From: Allodiplogaster sudhausi | Lineage: Eukaryota > Nematoda > Chromadorea > Rhabditida > Diplogasteridae | NCBI GenBank assembly: GCA_945643635.1 | Contig: CALZFC010000001.1 | Location: 7,640,001 to 7,704,000, forward strand | Direction of reading: 5' to 3' | DNA length: 64,000 bases | Shown here: in pieces, positions 41,096 to 52,679 of the stretch | Layout: each line of letters begins with the position of its first letter | Position numbering within the stretch: position 1 is the first letter of the stretch | Program-made: the position numbers and the translations under genes | Notes under the pieces: generated by a model | Told to the model about the DNA's origin: nothing | The model's input: only the letters and a program-made list of their open reading frames with translations | Database searches by the model: none

Positions 41096-42843
41096 CAGTA
41101 CCGCTCAGCGGCCAGGGGTCTCGGCTATAGCGGCTATAGCGGCCGCGTGCCAAAGAGGCCAAGCGAAATTAAGCCATTTAAGATTTTTATTTTCAGAATT
41201 CGTTGTTATTTTTGTGTTCAGGGTAACTTGCTGCATCGATTAAGCTCAAAAACTTTATAAAATGATGCATATTAGCGAAAATAGAAAATCTTGTAAAATT
41301 ACAGGTGCAGTAACACCTCAATTCGTAGTGTGTGCGTGTGCCATCGTTTCAGTGAAATTTATTAAGGCAGTTGCTTGAACAGCATTACTTTAACTTACAT
41401 TTACAGACTTCCTTGTAGTATCCTTTTGTCTTATCAATTGACTTTTTAACGTATCAAGTGAAAAAGTTTGCCAAAAAAACATAGCAAAAAAACTGCAAAA
41501 ATGTAGCCCAAAAGAGGAACCGAACACAAGCACTTCTCCCAATGTGCAGAGAAGCATACCAATGCTCTATCCAGCCTCATTATTACTCTAAACAATTTTA
41601 GGAAGCATTTTGACGCTATTTTTAGGTACTGTCTACTTGAGAGTTCAGCCACAAAAATTCCATGGCATCCGCAGTGTTCTTTTCTCACGATCGCTCTTCA
41701 CAGAGCATTTGGTGAGCCCCTAGCTGACATAGACTAGCGTACACTCTCAAAACGCCGGCCATAATAGGGTGCGCGCCTTGCTGAACCGGTTCCTCTTTTC
41801 GATTCCATCACGGTCAGGACTTATAAATGGCGCGAAAATTTAATATTTTTGAATTTGGTCGGGTATTCACCTGAAATAATTCTGACCAGCCTGTTTGGAT
41901 CTGTCTGAAATCTCGAAGAAAATGTACTGGGTGTGGCAGACAAGATTTCCGTTGTTATGAATAGAATGGCAAAACCACGAGTAATACCATCATGGCTGAT
42001 TGGTTGTGTTACACACTGTTAGCATATCTGGCAGTGGTTCAGTTCCATTGCGTAGCAAACTGTTTTGCCCATTTTAGTTTGGGGGATCTACTCTTGATTT
42101 CCTTTAGCTTTTTCTTGGAAGGCCTCATGATTAGAAATATTTCAGCAGATCACCCAATCGAATTCAAACATCTTATATTTTCGAGCCAATCTAAATATTT
42201 TTGTCAGTACTCATCCGCGGTCCCAAGATGTGATCCAAATGCTCTGTGCAGAGCGATCGTGAGAAAAAACACTACGGATGCCATGGAATTTTTGTGGCTG
42301 GACTCTCAAGTAGACAGTACCTAAAAATAGCGTCAAGATACAATTGTTTAGAGTAATAACGAGGTTGGATAGAGCATTGGTATGCTTCTCTGCACATTGG
42401 GAGAAGTGCTTGTGTTCGGTTCCTCTTTTGGGCTACATTTTTGCAGTTTTTTGCTATGTTTTTTTTGGCAACCTTTTTCACTTGATACGTTAAAAAGTCA
42501 ATTGATAAGACAAAAGGATACTACAAGGAAGTCTGTAAATGTAAGTTAAAGTAATGCTGTTCAAACAACTGCCTTAATAAATTTCACTGAAACGATGGCA
42601 CACGCACACACTACGAATTGAGGTGTTACTGCACTTGTAATTTTACAAGATTTTCTATTTTCACTAATATGCATCATTTTTTAAAGTTTTTGAGCTTAAT
42701 CGATGCAGCCAGTTACCCTAAACACAAAAATAACAACGAATTCTAAAAATAAAAATCTTAAATGGCTTAATTTCGCTTGGCCTCTTTGGCACGCGGCCGC
42801 TATAGCCGCTATAGCCGAGACCCCTGGCTGCTGAGCGGTACTG
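41096..42843. mobile_element. Tc/mariner-like non-autonomous element with long inverted repeats
   Basis: The ends are CAGTACCGCTCAGC and its reverse complement, each flanked outside by TA (41094-41095, 42844-42845), the Tc1/mariner target duplication. The inverted repeats are about 610 bp each (41096-~41712 and ~42235-42843), including GCTATAGCGGCTATAGCGGC and a NotI-like GCGGCCGC. The ~520-bp centre contains only a 110-codon frame (41992-42324) without a DDE transposase motif. It sits inside segmental duplication copy 2 and is absent from copy 1, so it inserted after the duplication. Confidence 0.85.
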
Positions 42844-42849
42844 TACCTC

Positions 42850-44165
42850 AAAACTGTTAAAACTATTTTTGGTTCTCATAAATAATACAAATAAAATTAT
42901 CAACGAGGATCCCTATGTGAGTCTATCTTTGAATATAATTGCTCAATCGCCTTCTTTTTTAAAGATCATTTCCCGCTCAAGTAAGCACTTGAATTATGTA
43001 TTGAGGTTCATCCTATTTTATTTTACTGAATTTCTTTTCCATCAAATAACTAGAGAAATAGTTATACTCTAACTTTCATTTGAGGTTCTCAATTTTTCAT
43101 TGCATCTACTTTGTTTTCTATACTTCATAATTTTTCATTGTATCAACAAGGAATTTTAATGCACAGCAATTGCGACGGTGAACACTATTTTTGGTATCGG
43201 ACTTAAAGTATGTATTTATATAAAAGGATTTATGTTATAATTTATATGTTTCATTACTAGCGGAGGAATTTGCGGTATTTTGGGTCACGTGATAGTATAG
43301 AAAAGATTTTAAAAAAATTTTTGCTCTACATATGTACATCTCAAACGCCGAATACATATATATGTCTGTAAAAAAAACTACCACCGTACTCATCAGAAAC
43401 AAATTTCGGACTCAATTCCGCACTATTTATACTGATTTCAAACAAGCTTTAATTTTATTTTAAAAAAGACGGTGGACTCGCAAAAATTTCATTTATTATT
43501 CCGTTGCTCAATAAAGGAACATTGGATAGAATTGTCTGTTTTACCAAAAAGTCAAACCCCAGAGCACCGTAACTATATTGTTTGTGGAACCTAAGTTCCG
43601 TTCTTGGTGCCTTAGTTCATAGGCTACCGAGATGGGACGAATGAACAACACAAGTCCAGGATCTTTCAAGGGAGAAGTGCCCACCAGAGACCCTAGATTA
43701 ATATTGCTCAGTACCCTTTGGGTACCCCAAATACCCAGTCAAATTTGCATACATTTTTTTTTTTTTTGAAATCGTATACTATACTTTCTTTCTAGAGCCT
43801 TTAAAAACGCGAAATGAATTCCTGCATTTGGGTAGTAAGAAGGATGGCGAAGCTGGGCGATGAGCTAAATATGCCAACAGTACCTTTTTTTACAACGTCA
43901 GATTTCAAGAGAACTCGGAAGAAGATTTAAAAAAAATTCCCTCATATAGTCAACGCACGAAACGCCCGGCGATCTGTGTAACCCTCTCAGGAGGAGGAAG
44001 TATGTACTTTAGAAAAAAAATCTTACATTTTTAAATATTGGTCTTCTGGCAAAATGTTTGGCATCAATTTACACTGTTTTCCAAATGTTCTTCAATCAAC
44101 CAATTCTACACGTTGGCACTTATTTATTCGTTAAATTTGACCATTTATAATTGGAATTTATTTCA
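42850..44165. other. AT-rich part of the segmental duplication, no gene
   Basis: It aligns with 34220-34860 in patches (AATGAATTCCTGCATTTGGG) with additional unmatched sequence near 43080-43740. No coding signal. Confidence 0.5.
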
Positions 44166-44170
44166 GAAAC

Positions 44171-45440
44171 ATGAGATTCTTCTCCAATTTTTGTATACTT
44201 TTGGCTGCGACGGTTTTATATGCAATTCACCAAACCGCTGTAGATGCCGGACAAGTTCATAGACGTTTAAGAGGTTCGTTTACTTTCGTTGATAAGTGGA
44301 TATTTATTTTAATTACTATATTTTATTGCTGCCATGCTATTAATCTTGGAATTCTGAGTCATACCGAGTGATAGTTTGTGAAGGTTCAAAATCACTTCAA
44401 TAAAAACATTCATTGACGTTTGTCAGTGGATAACGAGATAATGAGAGAAGAAACGCTTGCAAAAGCTCTGCAGAAACTATTCTTATCTAACTTTTGCACA
44501 CTATGTTTTATATGCATTTTGACCGAAAGATTCCCCAATTACAAATGTCATTCAACTCCTAAGGCCTATTTTTACCCTAACAGTTTGGAACCATGCTAAT
44601 TGTAAGCAGCACTCTCATTCTCAGCGACAATATTCTCCATTATACCCTCTTGAAATTTTACTGAGCTCAAAATGAAACCTTCATTAATATTTGGCCAAAC
44701 AAACATAGGTTTTGTCAAGAATAAGTGGACGGCTGGTATCCATATACACTTTACATATGTATGTAAGTATGTGTTACAGGAAAGCGCCTCCATGACTCAT
44801 ACGTGACATCAAGTCCTGTGGTAATCACTCTGTACGCTGACTGCGGACCGATGCAAAGGCTTTTACGTAAGTTCGGACAAATAAAATTGTCAACAGGTTT
44901 CACTGAAAAGAAACGCCTCTTTTATGAAAGGCTCAACTGACTTTATGCAAAAATTCCTTCCGCTCTATGATATGCACGTAGGAATCAACTTCCTTCAGTT
45001 TAGCATATACTTCAGTTTAGCTGTTTTTCTTCGAAAGCCGCTTACGCAGCAGCAAACGACTTCCTACGGTATTCCTCACAAGAAAAAAAAGAGCGTAAAA
45101 AAGAAGAGACAAGGATACACGCCAGAATTTAAGCTCCCGAGCTTCATTAACCAAATAGGCATGTAGAAGTAGTATACCAGAAATAAATAACCAGTAATGA
45201 TCTTCAAAGCAGGTCGCTGCGAGTCGACTAACCATAAGAATATCCGCATTCACCCGAATCGCTACTTCAGCCTCGGCAAGGAAGGAACGTCGAATCGCAC
45301 CACTCCTTGTCCAAGTAAGTAGGCTGCCTTGAACCTCTCTCTCTCTCTCTCTCTCTCTCATGCCAGTATATAAAGCAATAATGTGTGAGATGTAAGGTTA
45401 GTATTTAGCAACAACCAATAAGGGAAAGGGATCCAGATAA

Positions 45441-45483
<43 letters not shown>

Positions 45484-45622
45484 CACAGACATAGAGACTC
45501 AAAATGCGTAAATATGCAAATGTTGAGATGACCTTGATGGCAGCCGTCGTCACTATTGCTACTGCACCCCAACATGGAACCGCAACTTCAAGTTCTACGG
45601 CTGCTCTTCCCCGTCCATGTAG
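44171..45622 (+). CDS. Small secreted cysteine-containing protein, five exons
   Basis: Exons 44171-44273, 44780-44866, 45021-45068, 45213-45314 and 45528-45622 have compatible phases and total exactly 145 codons including TAG (144 residues). Residues 1-~26 are a signal peptide (MRFFSNFCILLAATVLYAIH), then a basic RRLRGKR stretch. Six cysteines follow (ADCGP, GRCES, TPCPN, HYCYC, GCSS), so a disulphide-bonded extracellular protein is likely. An NRT sequon lies in exon 4. Exon 5's acceptor (TTGAG) is weak and is chosen because only it keeps the frame. A long CT run and a long GA run lie in intron 4. I do not recognise the family. The duplicate at 34869 has lost its frame in exon 3. Confidence 0.6.
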
Positions 45623-45629
45623 CGTTGTC

Positions 45630-47000
45630 GCGTCAAAAGATCTCTATCGCAAAACTTCTTGAATACGATGCCGGGCTCAACTTCTATTTTTGCTTCCTTG
45701 CTAGAATATAGATTGTCAATTAGTTAGTCACGAATAATTCCCCACTTATTATGCTGGATTTCAAGCTGAAAGAAGAGATTTTCTCCGCCACCTAACAACT
45801 TTCTATTTCCTTTGTTGTTATTCTTTTCGGCGAAGCAAAAAGAATACAGAGCAAAAATTAACTGCAGACTTTTTTTAAAATCAAATCGCTTATTTCTTCT
45901 GGCTTTCAACGAAAGATAATTTATCTTAAGAATAGCATATTTTGTATGCCACTACATGTACATACATGCATACATATATTTGTCCAGTTTGCTGGCATTC
46001 AGATTGCTATTAGTTAGACTGCCGTTTCTTTGCATCTTTACAATACTAGATATTTGTGCTTATGGTCAGGTGAGTCTTGGGTGGAAAGGATGAGCACGAT
46101 TTCTAAAAAGATTTTTTTTCAAGCAATGGAAAAGTATTTTCGGGCAATTACATAAACCCTTCGATCTCGACTATGGTATTTCTGAATGAGCCTAGTTATA
46201 ATTGGTTCGAAACTACAACCTAATCAGGTAAATGTCGAGCCTAACTAACCTAGGTGTTTTCTAGTCTAACTATAGTTGGTGCGAAATACCGTAATCAAAT
46301 AAAGCATTTACAAGATTATAGAATTTGACAAACGTATCAGCTATCTTGTATCATGAAAGTAGACTTCTTAACTTCTGTAGAAATTTAAAGCTAATATCCT
46401 ATCAATATAGAATGCTGCAAACCCTAGAATATGGTACTAGCTTTCCCTGGGCTCACCAATTCGGCCTCTTCGGCAGGGCGAGCCTGCCTGGAAATAGCTT
46501 TTCTCAAACACTTCTTCCTTGATTGCATTCTATCACCACAACAAATATCAACGGAATCTCTCTTTTATACGCAAAACTCATGGTCAGCCACCATTCACTG
46601 CGGAGCTGATATGAGTACGATAAGCGACAAGAAAATATCCTAGAATGTATAATATATTTAAAATCACCTGCTTAAGGCACTATTAAAATTCCCTGGTCAT
46701 ATTGCATTCTGAGCAATCAATATGTTGCCGTAAAAATAATTTCAACTAAAAATATGGAAAACTATTTGGCCTAGATGTAAAAATAATATGGAAAAAAATA
46801 TATGTACGACATGAACCAAATAATAAATAATAATCCTTAAAATAGCTCTAAAATACTCCAGATAATACACCGGTCGGGTTTAGAGTAAAAGCATTTCGAA
46901 GTGTGAAAGTAAAAGTATCCTGGGGGAGAAAGAAAGAGAGGGCGAGAGAGGTACCGTATCCGAACGCACCATAAATAACTAGGCGAGAATTCCACAACGG
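45630..47000. other. Intergenic DNA, no gene seen
   Basis: AT-rich, with short frames only. TTATTTCTTCTGGCTTTCAA occurs near 45890 and again near 47317, a short dispersed repeat. Confidence 0.45.
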
Positions 47001-47007
47001 CAGAAAT

Positions 47008-49758
47008 CTATTTGGCCGCGGCGCCCTTCTCTGCCAGCTCGTGGAAGTGCTTCTTGTTCTCTGCCGTGTCGATCAGCATCAACTTGGGAAGCATCTAAAA
47101 AATATATGTTTTTAGTTCGACAAAATATTTCATAAAATGTATTTTTCTCAATATCAATTACTAAACTGCTATGCTATTCGTTCTGTCCTTAACAATTTTA
47201 TTGCATTTTTACATTATAAACTTTTCCGGAATAGAGCTACATAGAAGCATCGTCGGGGGGATGTATTCAGAATATGGGAGAGGAGGGGGTTACTAAATTT
47301 GCCTTCTATATCACTTATTTCTTCTGGCTTTCAACGAAAGATAAATTATCTTATGATCTTTGAGTGTGTGCTGCATGTGAGTGTGTTACAGAAGCTGCCC
47401 AGGGACCTAAACAAATACTGTAATGTTCAAGAAAAGAACATGCAAGACGAGAGACGCCGACAGTAAAGTACGTTGGATTTAAATGAATTGAATTTATTAT
47501 GATATTATAGAATTATTTCGAGTGGTTTATAAAAACTTATGCTCCGTGGACAGCTTCTTTAACTGTTAGTAGTTGTCGTGAGATGGAGTAGGAACTGACC
47601 TGATTGATGACAATCTTGGGCAGCATGCCCTTGAGATCGACGAGGCCGATGACCTCGCAGAGGGTCTTCGTCTCAGGTGCCGAGGGGTCGGGACGGAAGC
47701 GGACGGCTGCGAGGTGAAGCTCGCCCCTGTACAACATTACGATCATGTTTTGGTGGTCGAAAAAATCCAAGAAATTTTCTCCAACTATATTATAATTTAA
47801 TATTAACCGTGATTTAAAATGGGAAAAAAAGATAAATTTAGTATTCGAGTCAACAACAAACTGATAAATAGATTTAAAAAAAAATTTCAATCCCTCACCT
47901 GACTTTCCCCTTCTGCTCCGGGTAGTCATCGACCGAGACCGACTTGCTCGCCATGATGTAGCCGGCCTTGTCGGGAAGCGCGCGGTAGAGGCGTGCAGAG
48001 ACAAAGTCGCGTCCCGACACGATCAGTACGTCGTTGTTACCGTACTGTAAATAGAGGCAGGGTCGTACGGTAGGCATATAGCATCCGGTTCATCGACCAA
48101 TTTACTAATGTAGATTAGGTTTTTTATCTACAAGAAAACAAATCTGACTCGTGTAATTCAATCACGTACGTAACTTATTCATGGTAGTTTTAAACAGCAA
48201 TCGTCTCTGGAATTTGTTTAAATTCAAACGTTAGTAGGATTCCCTCAAAAAGAGTTGAGAAGAGCACGCTTTTTTTGGTTGAATTGTGAAAGTCTACCAA
48301 AATTATTTTCTAACTGACCATAATGACGTCAGCGTGGTCGGTGAGCGTCGCGATGGTCTTGGCGTAGTTGATGTTCGGATTCCAGTCGGGCAGCCCGGCG
48401 ACGCCGTCCCACGTCTCCTTCATCACAAAGTCAACGTGGCCCTCGAGGACGGTCTGCGTGAGGTGAATACTCATTTCTGCCGCTATTAAAAGTATTCACT
48501 TTATAGAATAGAGGAATTATAAACAAATATTCTTTTAAAACAAGAACAACTTTAGCCTACCAGTATCTAATGAAAGTTTCTGTTTCTTTTTTTTATGTAT
48601 GATATATTTTTAATAGTAAAAAAAATATTTTTGTTAATAAATATCTCGCGTACCGCGACGGTGACCATCTTGCCGCGCGGCGTCATCTTTCCGTAGACGA
48701 CATCGCCTTCGTCGTTCTCCTCCTCCTGCTTCCAGCCACGCCTGAGGGAGAAGGAAGGAATTGGCTGTGAGGAGAGCAATCAGGTGAAATAATAATGGTG
48801 CATTTTTAAACACTTGGAGAAAAAGGAAATGAGGACAGCAATGGATTGTGGTGCATTTTTGAAGAAAAAACACTAACAACAAGAATACACTACAGTACAT
48901 AAAGTAGAGTAAATAAACCATAATATGGATCAAAGAACATCTATCTCAACATGTAAAAGTGGCTAACAAAAAGGGAAGAGGATCACATCGAGAACAGCTT
49001 CATTCTTGGAGCTAATAATAATTGTAAGATGGCTCCTCATAGAATACTCTGTTCCAGATATATCTGATATTGCCAATAATCAACAGTTGGTGGGACGGAT
49101 TTTGAATGGCCCATGTTCATATCGATGCTTCTACTAATCATGGTCGTTAAAAATGAAGACATTTGAAAGATATTTCTTCTTAAATCAATAGCCCAGATTA
49201 GCTGATGATTCAAACATCCGAGATAGGTTGGATTCATGTTTCTGGTACGGTTCTCTATAAGCTTCATGAAAGATTAGTAAAACACACAATTTAGCTTGAC
49301 GAGGTTAGGAAACTACAAAAATGCCAACTTGGCAACGAATGCTTCGTCCTTGAAGAGAGCGTCCGCCTCGCGGAACGCGTCCGCCGCCTTCTCGAGCGCG
49401 TCAGCGTACTGCAAGAAAGACGAAAGTCTATTTAAACGATTCAGGGGCAATAATAAACAGTAAAAAAAGTAAGCTTACAAAAGCAAACTGCCCCGACGAC
49501 ATTGTGGATGTATCAAAAAGCCTTCTGTTACCGATTGAATAAACTTTATACACGATTCAGCTCTTCGTCAATGTTCCACTAATATAAAGTCTTTCAAAAG
49601 ACTACACATCCAAGTGTCTAGGGTTATAAGCTAGTGGATTATATATTACATAAAGATTTTAAGATATAGTTTTAAAGCAAACAGGATAAAATGCCCCTTA
49701 CCTTCTGATTCTCGGGTGTTAGTGTGTCAGTGACATCGTAGATTGTGACAGAGGCCAT
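47008..49758 (-). CDS. START-domain lipid-transfer protein
   Basis: Minus-strand exons are 49702-49758, 49329-49408, 48654-48741, 48319-48476, 47899-48044, 47600-47726 and 47008-47094. The product starts MASVTIYDVTDTLTPENQK and has the START-domain order: RGWKQEEEND, GDVVYGKMTPRGKMVTVA, KETWDGVAGLPDWNPNINYA, VSGRDFVSARLYRALPDKAG, GLVDLKGMLPKIVINQ. It ends in HELAEKGAAAK. Length is about 246 residues, typical of a lone START domain, which binds a single lipid in the cytosol. Phases fit at all junctions except 48654/48476, where the reading frame is off by one with the acceptors I can see. Either a splice site is unusual or this copy carries a lesion. Confidence 0.8.
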
Positions 49759-49769
49759 CGCGAGCACTG

Positions 49770-50690
49770 CAGAACGAATGGAAAGTAGACAGATGAGAAA
49801 CGGGAGGCAGGAGAAGGAGAAGAGGGAGCAAACATGAATGAAACATACTTTTTTGTGTAACGAAACAAGTGCGCGACCAGGTACAAATGTACCGAGACAT
49901 CGCCACCAATTACAAACTACAAGCTACAAATTTAAGCTAGGATTACTGTAAAATTTGTGCGATGGGTCATAAAAGAGGTCGAAACTATAAGAGCGGACAA
50001 AGCAGTGTGGTTTTTGTGCATATTGTTTAGAAACAGAGATCGCGGCAAGCAGTTGTTGAAGGTGAAAAAGTGCCAGATGTTGCCTGGAGCAGAGCAATAA
50101 AGAAGGAATGGGAATTTCGACATCCATGAGATTGTGAAGGAGAAAGAGAACGAGAGGGATAGGAAGAGTAAGAGAAAAGCAATTTGTTGCCGGTTGATTC
50201 AGGTTTGCAATTTTTTTAGAGATTAGCTTTGGAAAATCTGTAAGAAATTTTCAGATGAGCTAGACAAGGAGGGGGGGGGGGGGGGTTCAACGCTCTCATC
50301 TATTTGTACTTGTTAGTCATAAAGAATTCCTGTGTAACAAGATTCTCCCAACGATTACCAACTTTACAATATAACAGTGTAACCTTGTGACGCACTCGAG
50401 AAGATGCTGACTATGCCGAAGGCCACGAGGACACTGTTCATCATGGTGAGAGATTCGATGGTGGTGGCGGATATCTGAAAGCTTTCCGGGAATCCTCGAG
50501 GCCAAACGCGGATAAGAGGGGATGACGAAATCCGGGGAATGCTGCCAGCATCTCGTACTCGATAATCGCCCTCCCCTATCAGATCAAGCAAAATGAGAGT
50601 GAGGCAGCAAAAGTTGCAAGAGCCGAGAGCTGGCATAGCCACGGCACATGTCCAGGGTCGCCAGACCTGCATCTGCTCGCCCGGCCTTTG
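49770..50690 (-). other. Intergenic DNA with a candidate signal-peptide exon (50384-50444)
   Basis: MMNSVLVAFGIVSIFSSASQ, ending at a donor CACAAG/GTTACA, would make a signal-peptide exon, but no downstream exon could be joined. A run of 15 G lies at 50271-50285. Confidence 0.25.
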
Positions 50691-50910
50691 TGCACCCTAG
50701 GAGGGGAGAGAGGAAGAGAGAGAGAGAAGAGAGGGAAGAGAGGGAAGAGAGGGAAGAGAGGAATAGAGGGAAGAGAGGGAAGAGAGGGAAGAGAGGGAAG
50801 AGAGGGAAGAGAGGGAGAGAGAGAGAAATTAAGAGTGACAGGAAAGAAATTGAGAGACTGCGAAAAACAAAGAGTGATCATGGGTCGATATCGAGACAAT
50901 AGGTGGAAAT

Positions 50911-50941
<31 letters not shown>

Positions 50942-51345
50942 GGAGAGAGGGAGAGAGAGAGCAGAAGAGTAAACAGTGGTGCTGGAAGAAAAAGTCCCGA
51001 GCAAAAGAGTCCATTAGGAAGGCGAGACCTCGGGAGTTTGGCCTGGGGGCAAAGAGCACGCTCTCACATCAGGGATCGAGAACACGAGAGACTGAGGTTC
51101 TAGAGAAGCAGAGAGAAATGAGAGAGTGGAGATGGGCTCAACTGTCAAAGATGAAAGAGATAGAGAGAAATAATGCTATAAAGAATGAGAGAGAGAGAGA
51201 CCGAGAGAGAGAGAGAGAGAGAGAGAGCTATAGAGAAAGAGAAAAAGAGAGCGAGAGTGAACGAGAAAGAGAGAAAGCCAGAAAGAGAAAGAGAGAGAGA
51301 GAGAGGGAGAGACAGAGGGACAGAGAGAGATAGAGAGAGAGAACG
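50691..51345. repeat. GA-rich low-complexity tract
   Basis: GGGAAGAGA units (nine or more, 50727-50815) pass into (GA)n runs to about 51340. Open frames across it on both strands are compositional artefacts. Confidence 0.9.
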
Positions 51346-51456
51346 GCATTACCAGACAATGCCATTAATCTTTGTCAGATCTCTCAGTCCAGAGAGCAAT
51401 CACAGATTGTGAGTAGAAGAATCCGAAAGTGCACGTTCGAAGGAGCTATATTGGAA

Positions 51457-51511
51457 AAGGGGTTCGAATGTCAGAATTGCAACAAATTTCATTCTGACAT
51501 TCGAACCCCTT
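51457..51511. repeat. Perfect 21-bp inverted repeat with 13-nt loop
   Basis: The arms 51457-51477 and 51491-51511 (beginning AAGGGGTTCGAATGTCAG) are exact reverse complements. The transcript would form a hairpin of small-RNA-precursor size. Confidence 0.9.
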
Positions 51512-51519
51512 CTTTCTTA

Positions 51520-52675
51520 TTGGTTTCTTCTTCGTTTACTGCTGATGGAAACGTTGCAATTCTAAGTAACAATGGCTTTCTGGCTCTCCAGAAATTGACG
51601 GAAAATAAGGAATCTCATAAACAACCTTCTAGCAGGCTTCTGATGTGTTGTGACTTGTGCAGAAATGTCTAGTGGCATGGGGCAGTCGCTACATATAAAA
51701 TGCAATGGACGAATTAGAAATGATGAGGAATTGACACATATGTATAGTATTTCTCTCCATCTATCCCTCATTCTCTCACTTTCTCTCTCTCCCTCTCTCT
51801 CTCTTTTCATATCATACTCTATCCGAAAGCTTGGACATAAACGAGATAAAGATATTCCTCTTCACCAACATTTTCACACATCCAGAATTTTACCTTCGCT
51901 TGATTTTTCCCTATTTTACACCGCGTCAATGATTACAGCCAAAAAGGCGTCAATTAAAGATAAAAATTAAAAACCAGTACATAAAGAAGAGATAGTAAGA
52001 AACGCTTCTGACCTCAGGTTCTTCAGCGTAGCTAATCAATCATCATTCTCCCATCGTCCCGCCAGCTCTCTCTCTCTCTCTCTATTTTGGTAGGCGTAAA
52101 ACGAGTAATCCTTTCTCAGTTACATAAATATAGGTATGTACGTACATACATACATATATTACTAAAATCTTACATGCTATTTTTAGATTCCTTTCTGCTA
52201 TTGTTATTTTCCTTTTCCTCTTTATGTATCAGCAATGTCTATTATCTATCGAACATGCTATTAATCTAGGAAGAAAACTGAGTGAAATATGAACGAGCAT
52301 AATTAAAAAGATCATGCAGGTTATGCACCAGTTTACTATGGAAAATGACTGAGTTCAGTCACATTTACCCTTATCGTATGCCTATCACGGCGTATGTTTC
52401 AAACTGCGCTTGCCAAGAAAGTTCGCTAAAGTTTGTGTCTCTGACACGAGAGAGTAAGCAAAAGTGAGAGAAGAAAACATTCTAAAAAATTTCTACTCAC
52501 TTTTGCTCTCTCAGTTTTGCACACTATTTCGAGTCAGAAAAGTGACACAACTAAACGTCCAAGTTAACGGCAGGATTTCTTACGGTCTTGATCACAGTGC
52601 AAAGATGTTATTGTTGCTATTTACTATGTGTTGCCGCTTTGTATTCTCGTATAATATATCTCAATTTTTGTTTCA
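51520..52675. other. Intergenic DNA before the Harbinger-like pair
   Basis: No supported gene; (CT)n runs near 51770 and 52065, and otherwise AT-rich. Confidence 0.4.
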
Positions 52676-52679
52676 GAAG

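Larger units (their letters stand above)
40741..45314 (+). repeat. Segmental duplication, copy 2
   Basis: Counterpart of 33884-36000, split by the Tc-like element at 41096-42843 and otherwise colinear. It carries the intact secreted-protein gene. Confidence 0.8.

Noticed and set aside
41992..42324. 110-codon frame as the transposase of the Tc-like element
   Set aside because: It is too short, has no DDE/DDD motifs and runs into the right inverted repeat.
47537..48004. 155-codon minus-strand frame as an independent gene
   Set aside because: It reads through START-gene exons and introns in mixed frames; the spliced START model explains the conserved parts better.
50648..51412. Arg/Glu-rich proteins in the GA tract
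   Set aside because: Low-complexity translation in any frame; no splice or conservation support.
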